DNA of 32,892 bases from Desulfobacteraceae bacterium (lineage in GTDB: Bacteria; Desulfobacterota; Desulfobacteria; Desulfobacterales; UBA11574), in contig JAUWLP010000008.1 in the NCBI GenBank assembly GCA_030613575.1, positions 1 through 32,892 of the forward strand, given 5' to 3'. The notes below the pieces were generated by a model. The model was not told the DNA's origin and made no database searches. It saw nothing but the letters and a program-made list of their open reading frames with translations. The translations under genes and the position numbers were made by a program. This document shows positions 8,401 to 17,892 of the stretch, piece by piece (positions within the stretch are counted from its first letter, which is position 1; each line of letters starts with the position of its first letter).

Positions 8401-9756
8401 TTAGTTCAATTGATCATACTGAGCCGGAAATTGATCGTCATTTAAATAGATAACACGTCGTTGGTCTGACAAGTTGTTGGATAGTTGCTGATGCTCGTGC
8501 TCGTTAAAGAAATCGTTTATAATAGCGCTGAATTGATTCCGAAGCACGGAGTAGGAATAGTGTCGCCAAGCAACTTCATAGTTGTTATTTACCATTTTTT
8601 GCCGTCGCTCTCGGGATTCAAGAATTTGTCTTACCTTTTGAACGGTTTTTTTGGAAATAAATCCATCCATGACCGCCAGATCAAAGTTCCTGGGTTCTAT
8701 ATCCTTAATAAAGATGGAATATCGATTTACCAATAAAGGCTTTTTAAAGTAGATAGCTTCAAGAAAGGCATTGCCGAATCCTTCATAAAGGCTGGGGTAT
8801 GTGATAAAATCTGCATGTGGATAAATATCCCATAGAGAATAATTTTTTTGACCATTTCCATTATTAAAGGGATCCACAATCTTTGTTGTTATCATGCGAA
8901 GATCTACCTGGTGTTCTAAGGCATATTCTTTAAGCCATTCGGCGTATTCAAACCCCTCGTCACCGGCTTCATGAGAGATAACTAGTTTATAACGAGGATC
9001 TTTCAGCTCCTTCACCAATTCAATAGCCTGCTCGATACCTTTTCGACGAATAATTCGTGTGGGTTGTAAAATCATTTTATCGTCGGCTTTCAAACCCATG
9101 GACTCTCGGAAGGCTTCAGTTCTTTTTACATCCACTAAAGGTGGATTCTCAAAGTCCAGAACATTAGGTATGATGATCGATGAAATTCCGGTTCGCAAAG
9201 CCAACTGTTCTTGAGCTTCTGAATTGATAACCACATGCTTAATGTTGGGCAAATTGGGGGGAAAGGCCATTCGCAGGTAATCGTTTACAGCATTAGTTGA
9301 AAACCGATCTCTTTCCCAGTAGAAATCATGGTGGTGAGCAATAGTGGGAATCTCTGTTTCAGCAATTACTTCGGATAACGCCAACCCTAATGGGATGTGA
9401 ATCGGTATAGTGAGTGCATTTTCGACAATCAAAAGATTAATTTTAAACTGATCGATAAAACAATGGAGTTGAACTTTCAATAGTGATCTTAATGCATGAA
9501 TTGCCTCAGTAACAGAAGGTTTTCGCCCTTTTTTACCCATGACCTGCTCGTTGATCCATCGATTTTGTACATGTAAAAAATGAGCTTCTAAGACGAGGAA
9601 ACTCTTTTCCGGATCCCGATCCAGCTTTCCCGCGAACCAGAAACAGCGTGAACCATTTTCTTCAAGAACCTGTGCCCACTTACTTGCTTCCAAGGAGACA
9701 CCGTCAGTACCAGCAAAACGTGTTGAAATAAAACCGATGTTTTTACGCTTCATCAT
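8401..9756 (-). CDS. GT4-family glycosyltransferase
   Basis: This 451-residue retaining GT-B glycosyltransferase has an N-terminal acceptor domain beginning NIGFISTRFAGTDGVSLEA and a C-terminal nucleotide-sugar domain. The second domain carries PTRIIRRKGIEQAI (232-245) and the GT4 E-x7-E motif in YEGFGNAFLEA (E325, E333). The N-terminal phrase reminds me of enzymes acting in mannosylglucosylglycerate-type solute synthesis, but acceptor and donor cannot be fixed from sequence. AAGGATGG lies nine bases before the ATG. It stands alone: no polysaccharide cluster or phosphatase is adjacent, which would fit a small-molecule or solute role as well as any. No signal peptide or membrane segment was seen. 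Confidence 0.85.
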   Translation of the reverse strand: MMKRKNIGFISTRFAGTDGVSLEASKWAQVLEENGSRCFWFAGKLDRDPEKSFLVLEAHFLHVQNRWINEQVMGKKGRKPSVTEAIHALRSLLKVQLHCFIDQFKINLLIVENALTIPIHIPLGLALSEVIAETEIPTIAHHHDFYWERDRFSTNAVNDYLRMAFPPNLPNIKHVVINSEAQEQLALRTGISSIIIPNVLDFENPPLVDVKRTEAFRESMGLKADDKMILQPTRIIRRKGIEQAIELVKELKDPRYKLVISHEAGDEGFEYAEWLKEYALEHQVDLRMITTKIVDPFNNGNGQKNYSLWDIYPHADFITYPSLYEGFGNAFLEAIYFKKPLLVNRYSIFIKDIEPRNFDLAVMDGFISKKTVQKVRQILESRERRQKMVNNNYEVAWRHYSYSVLRNQFSAIINDFFNEHEHQQLSNNLSDQRRVIYLNDDQFPAQYDQLN

Positions 9757-10401
9757 TTAATTGATCCATCCTTAAGAATATTTACAAGTTAGGAATATCG
9801 TATTAATTTAGTCATTTGAAAAAACATCTCATTCAGACAATTTGGTTTTGCTGCAAAATATCTGCAAAAGTCAGGCCAAATGCAGCAATGTTAAATAATG
9901 CAATATATATCAATTTGTTAGCCTGTCAGACAAAAAACCAACCTGCAATATCGAGTAGAAGATTCTTGATATATTGTGAAATTTATTTCACAATGTGAAA
10001 AATATTATACACTTTTGGAGTGATGTTGAGGGTAAAGAAGTTTAGTGGGTTGAGCAGGTGAAGGAACAAGTATTCGAGATTTGCAATCCAAAAAATCTAA
10101 AGTGGACCCAATGTCAAGGACAGATTATGCAATTCATTCTGATTGAGTGATCCGAAAAGGATTCTTGCGCTGTCTCCTGGTTTTCCGACAATATTTTCCC
10201 TTGGGACCTTTGTATTGTTTAAGAAGATCTCACGATGTTGCGAGACGATTGACATTTTTACGATATATTTGTAACCTCAATTTAGCTTAATCAGCGACCC
10301 GCTTGAAAACCGAATCGCCAAAATATTTCTTTAAAAAAAGTTAGTAACTCTGAACCTTGAGCTGTATTTGGGCTGTAGAAATTCCGGGATGTACGATTGT
10401 C
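9757..10401. other. 645-base spacer without a convincing gene
   Basis: AT-rich spacer between the minus-strand glycosyltransferase and der. It carries only a 52-codon minus-strand frame (10097-10255), described separately. No strong hairpin, consensus promoter or repeat arm of the families seen elsewhere was recognised. It may be decayed accessory DNA. Confidence 0.5.
10097..10255 (-). CDS. Possible short ORF or gene remnant
   Basis: The minus strand encodes a 52-residue frame from ATG at 10255 to TAG at 10097, with the protein-like stretch PRENIVGKPGDSARILFGSL. There is no Shine-Dalgarno before the ATG and no family was recognised. It could be the end of a degraded gene, given the long empty spacer around it. 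Chance is a real alternative. Confidence 0.2.
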   Translation of the reverse strand: MSIVSQHREIFLNNTKVPRENIVGKPGDSARILFGSLNQNELHNLSLTLGPL

Positions 10402-11721
10402 ATGAAACCGATTGTCGCCATAATAGGTCGTCCCAACGTGGGGAAATCGACTTTTTTTAACCGTGTAACCGGTACAAGGAAAGCCCTTGTGGACAATTTC
10501 CCCGGCGTTACAAGGGATCGTCATTATAGTGATGCTACCTGGGACGGTATTGAATTTACACTGGTTGATACCGGCGGATTCCCGGATCAAAATAAGGATG
10601 ACTTTGCCCACAAAATCCGTTTCCAGATCCTTCAGGCAATGGAAGACGCAGATGTTATTATTCTTCTGCTTGACGGCAGGAGTGGAATTTCTCCTTTTGA
10701 TGAAGATGTTGTCAAGATTCTTCGTGAAGTAGCAGCGCCTGTCTTCTATGCCGTCAATAAAATTGACGGAATTGAACAGGAGGCTAAACTTTACGATTTT
10801 TACAGCCTCGGTATAGAGAAATTATATCCCATTTCAGCCGAACACCGTTACGGCATTTCGGATTTTTTAGATGACCTGACATCGGTTCTGCCTGAAACAG
10901 TTTCAGATGAAACTGTCGATATGATCAAGCTTGCCGTGGTTGGCAAACCCAATGTCGGCAAATCATCGCTTATTAACAGAATTCTGGGTCAAAAGCGTTT
11001 GCTTGTCAGCGATACTCCGGGAACAACACGAGATGCCATCGACTCTGTTTGTAATATCAACGATAAGTCGTATCTTCTAATCGATACAGCCGGTATCAAA
11101 CGTAAGGCAAAGGTTTCAAAAAAACTTGAAAAGTTTTCCATTATTAAAGCTTTAAGAAGCCTGGATAGATGTGATGTGGCCCTTATTATCATCGACGCCT
11201 ACGAGGGGATTACCGAACAGGATGTAACTATTGCAGGTTATGCATTTGAGCGTGGATGTGGATGCATTTTCCTTTTGAATAAATGGGACCTTGTTGAAAA
11301 AGATAGTAAGACAGTAAAAAGGTACCATGACGAGTTGAGAATGCAGGCAAAATTTTTAAGCTTTGCTCCGATTATAACCATTTCGGCATTAACCGGACAA
11401 CGGGTTTTGAAAATATTCGGTCTTGTGGAAGAGGTATTCAGCCAGTACTCGGCACGTATCGGGACAGGGCAACTGAACAAGATATTTGAGCGGGCGATTG
11501 AACAAACAGAGCCGTCACTTTACAGAGGAAGACGTATTAAATTTTATTATGCCACCCAGATATCCGACGGCCCACCCACTTTTGTCTGTTTTGTAAATTA
11601 TCCTGATGCAGTCCATTTTTCCTACAAGCGCTACCTTATTAACCAGATCAGAGAGAAGGCGGGGTTTGACAAGACACCGATCCGAATAATCTTCCGCAAG
11701 CGAACAGGGCGAAAAAAGTGA
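10402..11721 (+). CDS. der: Ribosome-associated double GTPase Der (EngA)
   Basis: Der is an essential GTPase needed for assembly of the 50S ribosomal subunit. The start is ATG 10402, giving the canonical [17 protein letters not shown]; an upstream in-frame TTG would add a non-conserved 15-residue tail. The 439-residue protein has G domain 1 (P-loop 9-17, DTGGF 56-60, NKID 119-122) and G domain 2 (GKPNVGKSS 181-189, DTAG 228-231, NKWD 293-296). A C-terminal KH-like domain ends in a basic RKRTGRKK tail. All G motifs are intact. rarA follows after a 203-base spacer, so co-transcription is uncertain. Confidence 0.97.
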   Translation: MKPIVAIIGRPNVGKSTFFNRVTGTRKALVDNFPGVTRDRHYSDATWDGIEFTLVDTGGFPDQNKDDFAHKIRFQILQAMEDADVIILLLDGRSGISPFDEDVVKILREVAAPVFYAVNKIDGIEQEAKLYDFYSLGIEKLYPISAEHRYGISDFLDDLTSVLPETVSDETVDMIKLAVVGKPNVGKSSLINRILGQKRLLVSDTPGTTRDAIDSVCNINDKSYLLIDTAGIKRKAKVSKKLEKFSIIKALRSLDRCDVALIIIDAYEGITEQDVTIAGYAFERGCGCIFLLNKWDLVEKDSKTVKRYHDELRMQAKFLSFAPIITISALTGQRVLKIFGLVEEVFSQYSARIGTGQLNKIFERAIEQTEPSLYRGRRIKFYYATQISDGPPTFVCFVNYPDAVHFSYKRYLINQIREKAGFDKTPIRIIFRKRTGRKK

Positions 11722-11924
11722 TATTGGGTATTTGGGCTTTGGTATTTCTCTGGAATTTGGAGCTTGGAGTTTGGAATTTATTTGAGATTTGATGCTTGTG
11801 GTTTGTGTGGCATTCTCATCCATAACTTTATGCCGGCTTGGTTAGCGCATCTCCTGTTGATCCTGTCAAAATTTTCGCTCGAAGAGCGCTAAGTCCAAAA
11901 TAGCAACTATCAAAAGGATAACCC
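11722..11924. other. Spacer with short tandem GGAATTTGGAG-like words
   Basis: Positions 11725-11780 carry degenerate tandem words (ggAATTTGGAgcTTGGAGtTTGGAATTT). The style is similar to the reiterated spacer at 484-505. The rarA ribosome binding site (AAAGGAT, about 11913-11919) closes the spacer. Confidence 0.4.
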
Positions 11925-13283
11925 ATGGACTTGTTTGAATATCATGCACAAAAGTCAGCCCGGGCGTCAAGGCCGCTTGCCGACAGAATGCGGCCCAAGA
12001 ACCTGGATGAATTCGTAGGGCAAACGCATGCTGTGGGAAAGGGAACATTGATTCGCCATGCCATTAAACAGGATCGGATTTTTTCCATGATTCTCTGGGG
12101 TCCTCCGGGATGCGGAAAAACAACCCTTGCAAGAATTCTTGCGGGTGAAACCCGTTATCATTTTGTCCATTTTTCTGCTGTACTGTCAGGTATCAAGGAT
12201 ATCCGATCTGTTATAGAGGATGCAAAAAACCAGCAAAAACTTTTTCAAAAAAGAACTGTTCTTTTTGTAGATGAGATACACAGATTCAACAAGGCCCAGC
12301 AGGATGCATTTCTTCACCATGTGGAAAGCGGACTGATAACCCTGATAGGAGCTACCACCGAAAACCCCTCGTTTGAGGTTATACCTCCACTTATGTCAAG
12401 ATGCCGTTTGATAACCTTAAAAGCTCTTTCATCAGATGATATTGCCGTCATCATAAAAAATGCCCTAAAAGACAAGGAAAGGGGCTTGGGAAATATAAAT
12501 CTGATTATCGAAAAAGATGCGCTTTCGCATCTTATTCGCATTGCGGACGGAGATGCCCGTGCTGCCCTGAACGGACTTGAAACCGTGGCATATCTGGTAA
12601 TAAATGGAATCGATGCTTCAAAAACAGGAAGCCCGGTGCAAATAACGCTTCAGGTTTTAGAAAATGCTCTGGAAAAAAAGGCTCTTTTGTACGACAAGTC
12701 CGGTGAAGAACACTTTAATCTTATCTCCGCCTTTCATAAGAGCTTAAGGGGGAGTGATCCCGATGCTGCTGTCTATTGGCTGGGGCGAATGTTGTCAGCC
12801 GGCGAAGATCCTTTTTATATAGCGCGCAGAATGGTCAGGTTTGCAAGCGAAGACATCGGGAATGCAGATCCCAATGCACTCGGAGTTGCATTGAACGCTA
12901 TGGAGGCGTTTAAGTTCCTCGGGCATCCGGAAGGTGAACTTGCAATGGCCCAGGCTGCCATATATCTGGCTACGGCCCCGAAAAGCAACAGCACATACAC
13001 AGCTTACCGTAAGGTTAAAGAAACTGTTGATAGTTACGGGGCGTTGCCCGTTCCTCTTCATATTCGGAATGCTCCCACAGGACTGATGAAAAAACTTGGG
13101 TATGGAAAAGATTACAAGTATGTCCATGATTATAAAGATGCATATGTTCCTCAGGACTATTTGCCGGAAAAACTGGAGGGCAGACTTTTTTATGCGCCCA
13201 CAGACCGGGGTTATGAAAAGACAATTAAACAGTGGCTTGACGGATGGAGAAACTTGAAAAAAAACGCTAAAACACAAACTTAA
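11925..13283 (+). CDS. rarA: Replication-associated recombination protein A
   Basis: RarA (MgsA) is a clamp-loader-like AAA+ ATPase acting at stalled replication forks with SSB. The 452-residue protein has the N-terminal RPLADRMRPKNLDEFVGQ box, Walker A GPPGCGKTT (59-67), Walker B LFVDEIHRF (113-121), the sensor-1 segment GATTENPSFE, and the C-terminal tetramerisation domain with ASEDIGNADP and YLATAPKSN. Length and motifs are complete. The start at 11925 has AAAGGATAA just upstream. No neighbour shares its pathway directly. Confidence 0.97.
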   Translation: MDLFEYHAQKSARASRPLADRMRPKNLDEFVGQTHAVGKGTLIRHAIKQDRIFSMILWGPPGCGKTTLARILAGETRYHFVHFSAVLSGIKDIRSVIEDAKNQQKLFQKRTVLFVDEIHRFNKAQQDAFLHHVESGLITLIGATTENPSFEVIPPLMSRCRLITLKALSSDDIAVIIKNALKDKERGLGNINLIIEKDALSHLIRIADGDARAALNGLETVAYLVINGIDASKTGSPVQITLQVLENALEKKALLYDKSGEEHFNLISAFHKSLRGSDPDAAVYWLGRMLSAGEDPFYIARRMVRFASEDIGNADPNALGVALNAMEAFKFLGHPEGELAMAQAAIYLATAPKSNSTYTAYRKVKETVDSYGALPVPLHIRNAPTGLMKKLGYGKDYKYVHDYKDAYVPQDYLPEKLEGRLFYAPTDRGYEKTIKQWLDGWRNLKKNAKTQT

Positions 13284-13600
13284 AACCGAAATAAATAGAA
13301 GCTTCGGATCTCTTGATGTTTTTATTATCTGATGCGACGACAAAAAGTCGGCTCAACGGAACGTTATCAGTTTCTTCTCCTGCCCTCTGTGATTTTTTCC
13401 CTTGACTTGTGGACCGGTCATATTTGAAATCAAACGAGGCCTTCGGCCTCCGGAACGAAACATTACTTTTATACCGTTATATTTTACTTTTTCTACTACT
13501 TACGCAGGCCAGGGTTTAAACAATTATTCCAAAACCTGGCTTGCTCTCTTGGGATTTTTCCTATATGAACAAAAATAATTATGGTTTCTTTTGAGGTTCC
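13284..13600. other. 317-base spacer with a small GC hairpin
   Basis: A compact hairpin GAGGCC-TTC-GGCCTC lies at 13436-13450, without a following T-run. It is more likely an RNA-stabilising or regulatory stem than a strong terminator. No coding sequence was seen. Confidence 0.5.
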
Positions 13601-14260
13601 ATGAAATATTATCCGGTCAATCTTGATATACGAAATCGAAAATGCTTGGTGGTCGGTGGTGGTGCCGTGGGCACACGCAAGGTAATGACTCTGCTCGACT
13701 GTGGCGCAAAAGTAACAGTTGTAAGCACTGATGTTGCCGAAAAGTTGCAGGAACTTTCAGATAATGACATAATAAAGCTTAAAAAAAGACCTTTTCAGAT
13801 TTCAGATCTTGATGAAATGTTCCTTGTTATGGGTGCAACAGACAACCAGGAAATAAACAGGGAGATACACTCTGAGGCTGAGCGGCTGGGAGTACTGTGC
13901 AATATCGCAGATCGCCCCGAAGATTGTAATTTTATCCTTCCGGCCATTGTAAACAGGGGCGATTTGATAATTGCCATATCGACTTCCGGGAAAAGTCCTG
14001 CTTTTGCAAAAAAGATACGAAAAGATCTTGAAAGGGTATTCGGAACCGAATATGCCGAATTTCTCAAACTTATGGGTGAAATCCGTAACAAACTTTTAAG
14101 TGAGGATCACGAGCCCGAGGCTCATAAGCATCTTTTTGAAAAGTTGATACAACGAAACCTTGTTAAAATGATAAAAGACCGCGATATCGCGGCTGTTAAT
14201 TCCTTGCTTTTTGAAATTCTTGGTGAAGGATATATATTTGACGAATTAATGGCAAAATAA
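13601..14260 (+). CDS. Precorrin-2 dehydrogenase / sirohydrochlorin ferrochelatase
   Basis: This is the Met8/SirC-type enzyme, equivalent to the N-terminal half of CysG. It oxidises precorrin-2 to sirohydrochlorin with NAD and, in bifunctional members, inserts iron to make siroheme. The 219-residue protein has the Rossmann motif VVGGGAVGTRK (17-27), the conserved ADRPEDCNFILPA segment, and the ISTSGKSPAFAKKIR active-site loop. No methyltransferase domain is fused. Its neighbours are a CcsA-like protein and hemA, the usual deltaproteobacterial tetrapyrrole cluster. Siroheme is the cofactor of dissimilatory and assimilatory sulfite reductases and a precursor of haem by the alternative route in sulfate reducers. 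Confidence 0.92.
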   Translation: MKYYPVNLDIRNRKCLVVGGGAVGTRKVMTLLDCGAKVTVVSTDVAEKLQELSDNDIIKLKKRPFQISDLDEMFLVMGATDNQEINREIHSEAERLGVLCNIADRPEDCNFILPAIVNRGDLIIAISTSGKSPAFAKKIRKDLERVFGTEYAEFLKLMGEIRNKLLSEDHEPEAHKHLFEKLIQRNLVKMIKDRDIAAVNSLLFEILGEGYIFDELMAK

Positions 14261-14302
14261 CCAACATCCAACCTGGTTTTGAAAAATGCATAGGTGTAAT
14301 CA

Positions 14303-15124
14303 GTGGAAATTTTGATTATTATAACCATTTTCTTTTACATGCTGAGCACGGCAGGATACTTTGCCTATCTTTTCCTGCAGAAAAATTACCTTCAAAAGGC
14401 CGGTTTTTATCTGATTTCAGGCGGCTTTTTATGTCATACGGCATCGATTGGTTATGGGTTTTTCCAATCCGGGCATTTTCCCGTAAATAATCTTCACCAA
14501 ACACTCTCCATGGCAGGCTGGACAATTGCCGGTGTTTTCCTGCTTTTTCACTACAGGTTCCATCTTAAGATTCTGGGGATATTTGCCGCTCCGCTGGTCA
14601 CCCTTGTAATGGTCATAGCATCCCGGTTACCGAGTGCGCCGCATAAGGCCGACAGTATCTTAAACAATATATGGCTTGTTGCTCATGTCATTACCATCTT
14701 TATGGGCGAGGCGTCATTTGCTCTGGCCTGCGGGGTGGGGTTTTTATATCTTGTGCAGGAACACACGATAAAATCCAAAAATCATGGATTTTTTTTTAAA
14801 CGGCTTCCATCTTTGGAACTTCTCGATACAGCCGGATATGGATGTATTGTTGCAGGGTTCACAATGCTTACTTTGGGACTTATAACAGGCTTTATCTATG
14901 CCAAATCGGTCTGGGGCAGGTTCTGGAGCTGGGACCCAAAAGAGGTCTGGTCAGGTATAACGTGGCTTTTATATGCAGTATTGCTCCATCAGCGCCTCAC
15001 TGTGGGATGGCGGGGTCGGCGGGCGGCAATTATGGCTATTATCGGTTTTGCAGTCATTTTATTTACTTTTTTTGGGGTTAACTTTTTATTGCAGGGCCAT
15101 CACGGAGAATTCACAAGATTGTAA
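14303..15124 (+). CDS. ccsA: CcsA/HemX-like cytochrome c assembly membrane protein
   Basis: This 273-residue polytopic membrane protein of the CcmF/CcsA/HemX superfamily has several hydrophobic segments (from residues 1-20 to about 245-268). The haem-handling tryptophan-rich motif is WGRFWSWDPKEVW in the last third, and histidines on both sides are candidate haem ligands. The start is a GTG at 14303 with AGGTG six bases upstream. It sits directly before hemA. In that position the family is often called HemX and influences glutamyl-tRNA reductase level, while CcsA proper exports haem for cytochrome c maturation. Which role applies here is not decidable from sequence; no ccsB/resB partner is in the window. 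Confidence 0.88.
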   Translation: MEILIIITIFFYMLSTAGYFAYLFLQKNYLQKAGFYLISGGFLCHTASIGYGFFQSGHFPVNNLHQTLSMAGWTIAGVFLLFHYRFHLKILGIFAAPLVTLVMVIASRLPSAPHKADSILNNIWLVAHVITIFMGEASFALACGVGFLYLVQEHTIKSKNHGFFFKRLPSLELLDTAGYGCIVAGFTMLTLGLITGFIYAKSVWGRFWSWDPKEVWSGITWLLYAVLLHQRLTVGWRGRRAAIMAIIGFAVILFTFFGVNFLLQGHHGEFTRL

Positions 15125-15158
15125 ATTGGGAGAAAAGCCCCCAATATTATTAAGAAAT

Positions 15159-16427
15159 ATGTTAGAAATTGTTTTATTGGGATTGAATCATAAAACAGCA
15201 CCGGTGGAGCTGAGGGAGTGCCTCGCTTTATCGCAAGACGAGACATCCAAAGCCCTGAAAGCTTTTCAAGAATCACCGGTGATCAGTGAAGCAGTTCTTA
15301 TCTCAACCTGCAACCGTGTAGAAATTCTCATGGCCACCGAGGACAAATCCAATGCGGTTCGGGCTGCAAAAATGTTTCTATCCGAATTTAAAAAGCTGCC
15401 CGCTTACGAATTTGAAAAATCTCTTTATATCCATAAGGGTGATGATGCTGTGCGGCATATGTTCCGGGTGGCTTCGAGTCTTGACTCCATGGTTGTTGGA
15501 GAACCGCAGATACTGGGTCAGATAAAAGAAGCTTATAAAATGGCTACCTTAAAAAAGACTTCCGGTGTTATTCTGAACAAATTGCTTCATCGAACCTTTT
15601 TCGTGGCAAAACGTGTTCGTAGTGAAACCGGGATCGGAGATCATGCGGTATCCATCAGTTATGCGGCTGTTGAGTTAGGGCGCAAAATATTCGGAACCTT
15701 TGAAGGAAAAAAGGTGCTTCTTATCGGAGCCGGGGAAATGGCGGAACTGGCGGTTGAACACCTGATACGAAATAAGGCCAGCGATATTTTAGTTGCGAAC
15801 CGAACCTTTGAAAACGGGGTTAAACTTGCCAAAAGATTCAAGGGCAAAGCCATCCGATTTGAAGAGATTGCAGACAGCTTACCGCATGTTGACATTGTTA
15901 TCAGTTCTACCGGTTCAACCGATTACGTTGTTACACACAAACAGGCCAAGGCGATGATACGCCGCCGCCGGAATCGTCCTATTTTCTTTATTGATATCGC
16001 GGTACCCCGAGATATTGATCCGGAAATAAACCGTCTTACCAATTCATATGTTTATGACATTGATGACCTGAAAGGGGTTATCGATGAAAGTATTGAAAAT
16101 CGCAACAAGGAGGCTGTTAAAGGGGAAAGAATTGTTGACGAGGCTGTCATCGGTTTCAGGCAGTGGTACGGCAATCTGGATGTGGTACCCACAATTGTTG
16201 CTTTAAGAAACAAAATGGACGCCATTGCCCAAACGGAAATAAAAAAAACATTGCACTCTTTAAAACATCTGTCAGATGATGATCGCCGGGCCATTACCCG
16301 AATGACGAGCGCCATGATAAATAAAATCCTGCATGATCCCACGCTGTTATTAAAGAGCAATGGATATCATCAAAACAAATCCGGCTACCTCGACATTACC
16401 CGAAAACTTTTTAAACTTGATGAGTAA
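15159..16427 (+). CDS. hemA: Glutamyl-tRNA reductase
   Basis: This enzyme reduces glutamyl-tRNA to glutamate-1-semialdehyde with NADPH, the first committed step of C5-pathway tetrapyrrole synthesis. The start is ATG 15159, giving MLEIVLLGLNHKTAPVELRE; reading further upstream would enter the ccsA-like gene in another frame. The catalytic cysteine is C51 in STCNRVEI, the NADPH fold shows LIGAGEMAELAVEHL (about 188-202), and the C-terminal dimerisation helix is present. The 422-residue length is normal. It follows the CcsA-like gene by 34 bases and is followed by fabD, so the three are likely one operon. Confidence 0.96.
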   Translation: MLEIVLLGLNHKTAPVELRECLALSQDETSKALKAFQESPVISEAVLISTCNRVEILMATEDKSNAVRAAKMFLSEFKKLPAYEFEKSLYIHKGDDAVRHMFRVASSLDSMVVGEPQILGQIKEAYKMATLKKTSGVILNKLLHRTFFVAKRVRSETGIGDHAVSISYAAVELGRKIFGTFEGKKVLLIGAGEMAELAVEHLIRNKASDILVANRTFENGVKLAKRFKGKAIRFEEIADSLPHVDIVISSTGSTDYVVTHKQAKAMIRRRRNRPIFFIDIAVPRDIDPEINRLTNSYVYDIDDLKGVIDESIENRNKEAVKGERIVDEAVIGFRQWYGNLDVVPTIVALRNKMDAIAQTEIKKTLHSLKHLSDDDRRAITRMTSAMINKILHDPTLLLKSNGYHQNKSGYLDITRKLFKLDE

Positions 16428-16440
16428 ATGGAGGACAAAA

Positions 16441-17379
16441 TTGAAAAAAACAGCATTCCTTTTCCCCGGTCAGGGATCACAGTTTGTGGGTATGGGTCTT
16501 GATTTTTATCAGGAATACGACAGTGTCAGAGAAATTTTTGACATGGCGGAAGAGATAACCCGAATCAATATATCCAAACTGTGTTTCAAAGGCCCTTTCG
16601 ATGAGCTTACCCAAACGGTGAATCTTCAGCCTGCTGTAACCGCTGTAAGTCTGGCCTGCCTTTCTGTAATTGAAAAAGAGGGTGTCAGTTCTGATATATC
16701 CGCCGGCCATAGTCTGGGCGAATACAGCGCAATGCATGCATCAAACATCATATCAAAAGAAGATGCCATCAGACTCGTTTTTAAAAGAGGTGAACTGATG
16801 CACCGTGAAGCAACCCGGTATAAAGGGGCCATGCATGCAATTATCGGGTTGCCTATAAATACCGTCGAAGAACTAGTAGCCGAGGTACAAAAAGAGGGAA
16901 TTGTTGCCGTGGCAAATCACAACACCGAACAGCAAATTGTAATAACCGGAGCACCGGATATGGTTAAAAAGGTTTCTTCCCTGGCAGCTTACCGGGACGC
17001 CAAAGCCATCCCGTTGAAAGTAAGTGGGGCATGGCATAGTGAATTGATAAAAGGCGCCCAGGAAAAGTTTAGTGATTTTATCGAATCAATACATTTTAGC
17101 ACACCGGACCGCCACGTGCTTTTTAATGTAACGGCCGACTATGCTGAAGATGCTGATGAAATCAAATCGATCATGGTTCGGCAGCTTTGCAACCCTGTAA
17201 AATGGTATGACTCAGTGTGCAGGCTTATGACAGAAAACGTGGAGGTCTTTGTTGAAGTCGGCCCCGGGAAGGTTCTTACCGGTTTATTAAAAAAGATTTT
17301 ACCAAAGGATTATCCCTGTAAAATATATAATGTAAACAGTATGAAGCAGCTTGAGCGATTCTTGAAAGAAATAACTTAG
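16441..17379 (+). CDS. fabD: Malonyl-CoA:ACP transacylase
   Basis: FabD loads malonyl groups onto acyl carrier protein for fatty-acid synthesis. The best start is TTG 16441, with GGAGG (16430-16434) six bases before it and the conserved N-terminus KKTAFLFPGQGSQFVGMG directly after. An upstream in-frame ATG at 16360 lies inside hemA and would add a non-conserved tail. The nucleophile is S91 in GHSLGEYSA and the catalytic histidine is H199 in SGAWHSELI. The 312-residue length is typical. The rest of the fab cluster (fabH, fabG, acpP, fabF) is absent here, an unusual separation. Confidence 0.96.
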   Translation: MKKTAFLFPGQGSQFVGMGLDFYQEYDSVREIFDMAEEITRINISKLCFKGPFDELTQTVNLQPAVTAVSLACLSVIEKEGVSSDISAGHSLGEYSAMHASNIISKEDAIRLVFKRGELMHREATRYKGAMHAIIGLPINTVEELVAEVQKEGIVAVANHNTEQQIVITGAPDMVKKVSSLAAYRDAKAIPLKVSGAWHSELIKGAQEKFSDFIESIHFSTPDRHVLFNVTADYAEDADEIKSIMVRQLCNPVKWYDSVCRLMTENVEVFVEVGPGKVLTGLLKKILPKDYPCKIYNVNSMKQLERFLKEIT

Positions 17380-17442
17380 GGCTTAGTAAAAAGTAAGAAA
17401 ATCGAGCTTTTTTTTCAAATAACAAAAAAATGAATTTTATTC

Positions 17443-17471
17443 TTTACATAGACATTTTATTGATATAAACT
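17443..17471 (+). promoter_or_regulatory. Candidate sigma-70 promoter for dksA
   Basis: TTTACA (17443-17448), a 17-base spacer and TAAACT (17466-17471) lie about 50 bases upstream of the dksA ATG in an AT-rich region. Spacing is optimal and both boxes differ from consensus by one or two bases. Confidence 0.45.
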
Positions 17472-17522
17472 GAACATTTTCAAAAAGAGCCCGAAGTTAT
17501 TTTTTATTGCAAAGGTTTTACC

Positions 17523-17885
17523 ATGAAAAAGAAGGATATCGAATATTTTAAAGGGTTTCTGACCAACCGGTTAGAAGAGCTTTTAAGTCATGCAGATAAT
17601 ACTGTTTCAGGCATGACCACCCCAAAAGAAAATTTTCCTGATCCAACAGATCGTGCTTCACTTGAATCAGACAGGAATTTTATGCTTCGCATAAGGGATA
17701 GAGAAAACAAGCTTATCAAGAAGGTAAAAAAGGCCTTAACACGTATTGAAGACGGCACTTTTGGGGTCTGTGAAAAATGCGGTGAAGATATTTCATCTAG
17801 TCGTCTTAAGGCCAGACCAGTTACTGCTTTATGTATTGATTGCAAAACCGAAGAAGAGGTTTTTGAAAAAGCCCTCGGATTATAA
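17523..17885 (+). CDS. dksA: DksA-type RNA polymerase-binding zinc-finger protein
   Basis: DksA binds in the RNA polymerase secondary channel and, with ppGpp, reprograms transcription in starvation. The 120-residue protein has the coiled-coil tip motif DPTDRAS with the functional Asp and Ala (D43, A45), a long helix ending DRENKLIKKVKKALTRIEDG, and the four-cysteine zinc finger C83-x2-C86 ... C104-x2-C107. It is about 30 residues shorter at the N-terminus than the E. coli protein. Conservation of the D-x-A tip favours a true DksA over TraR-like relatives. A bifunctional Rel in the same window could supply ppGpp. The PHP gene begins seven bases after its stop. Confidence 0.9.
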   Translation: MKKKDIEYFKGFLTNRLEELLSHADNTVSGMTTPKENFPDPTDRASLESDRNFMLRIRDRENKLIKKVKKALTRIEDGTFGVCEKCGEDISSSRLKARPVTALCIDCKTEEEVFEKALGL

Positions 17886-17892
17886 TAAGAAT

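Noticed and set aside
12795-13343. Minus-strand 182-codon frame opposite rarA
   Set aside because: It overlaps the conserved C-terminal domain of rarA and has no ribosome site or recognisable domain.
14973-15158. Upstream extension of hemA
   Set aside because: It would overlap the CcsA-like gene out of frame and add residues absent from the conserved HemA N-terminus. ATG 15159 gives the canonical start.
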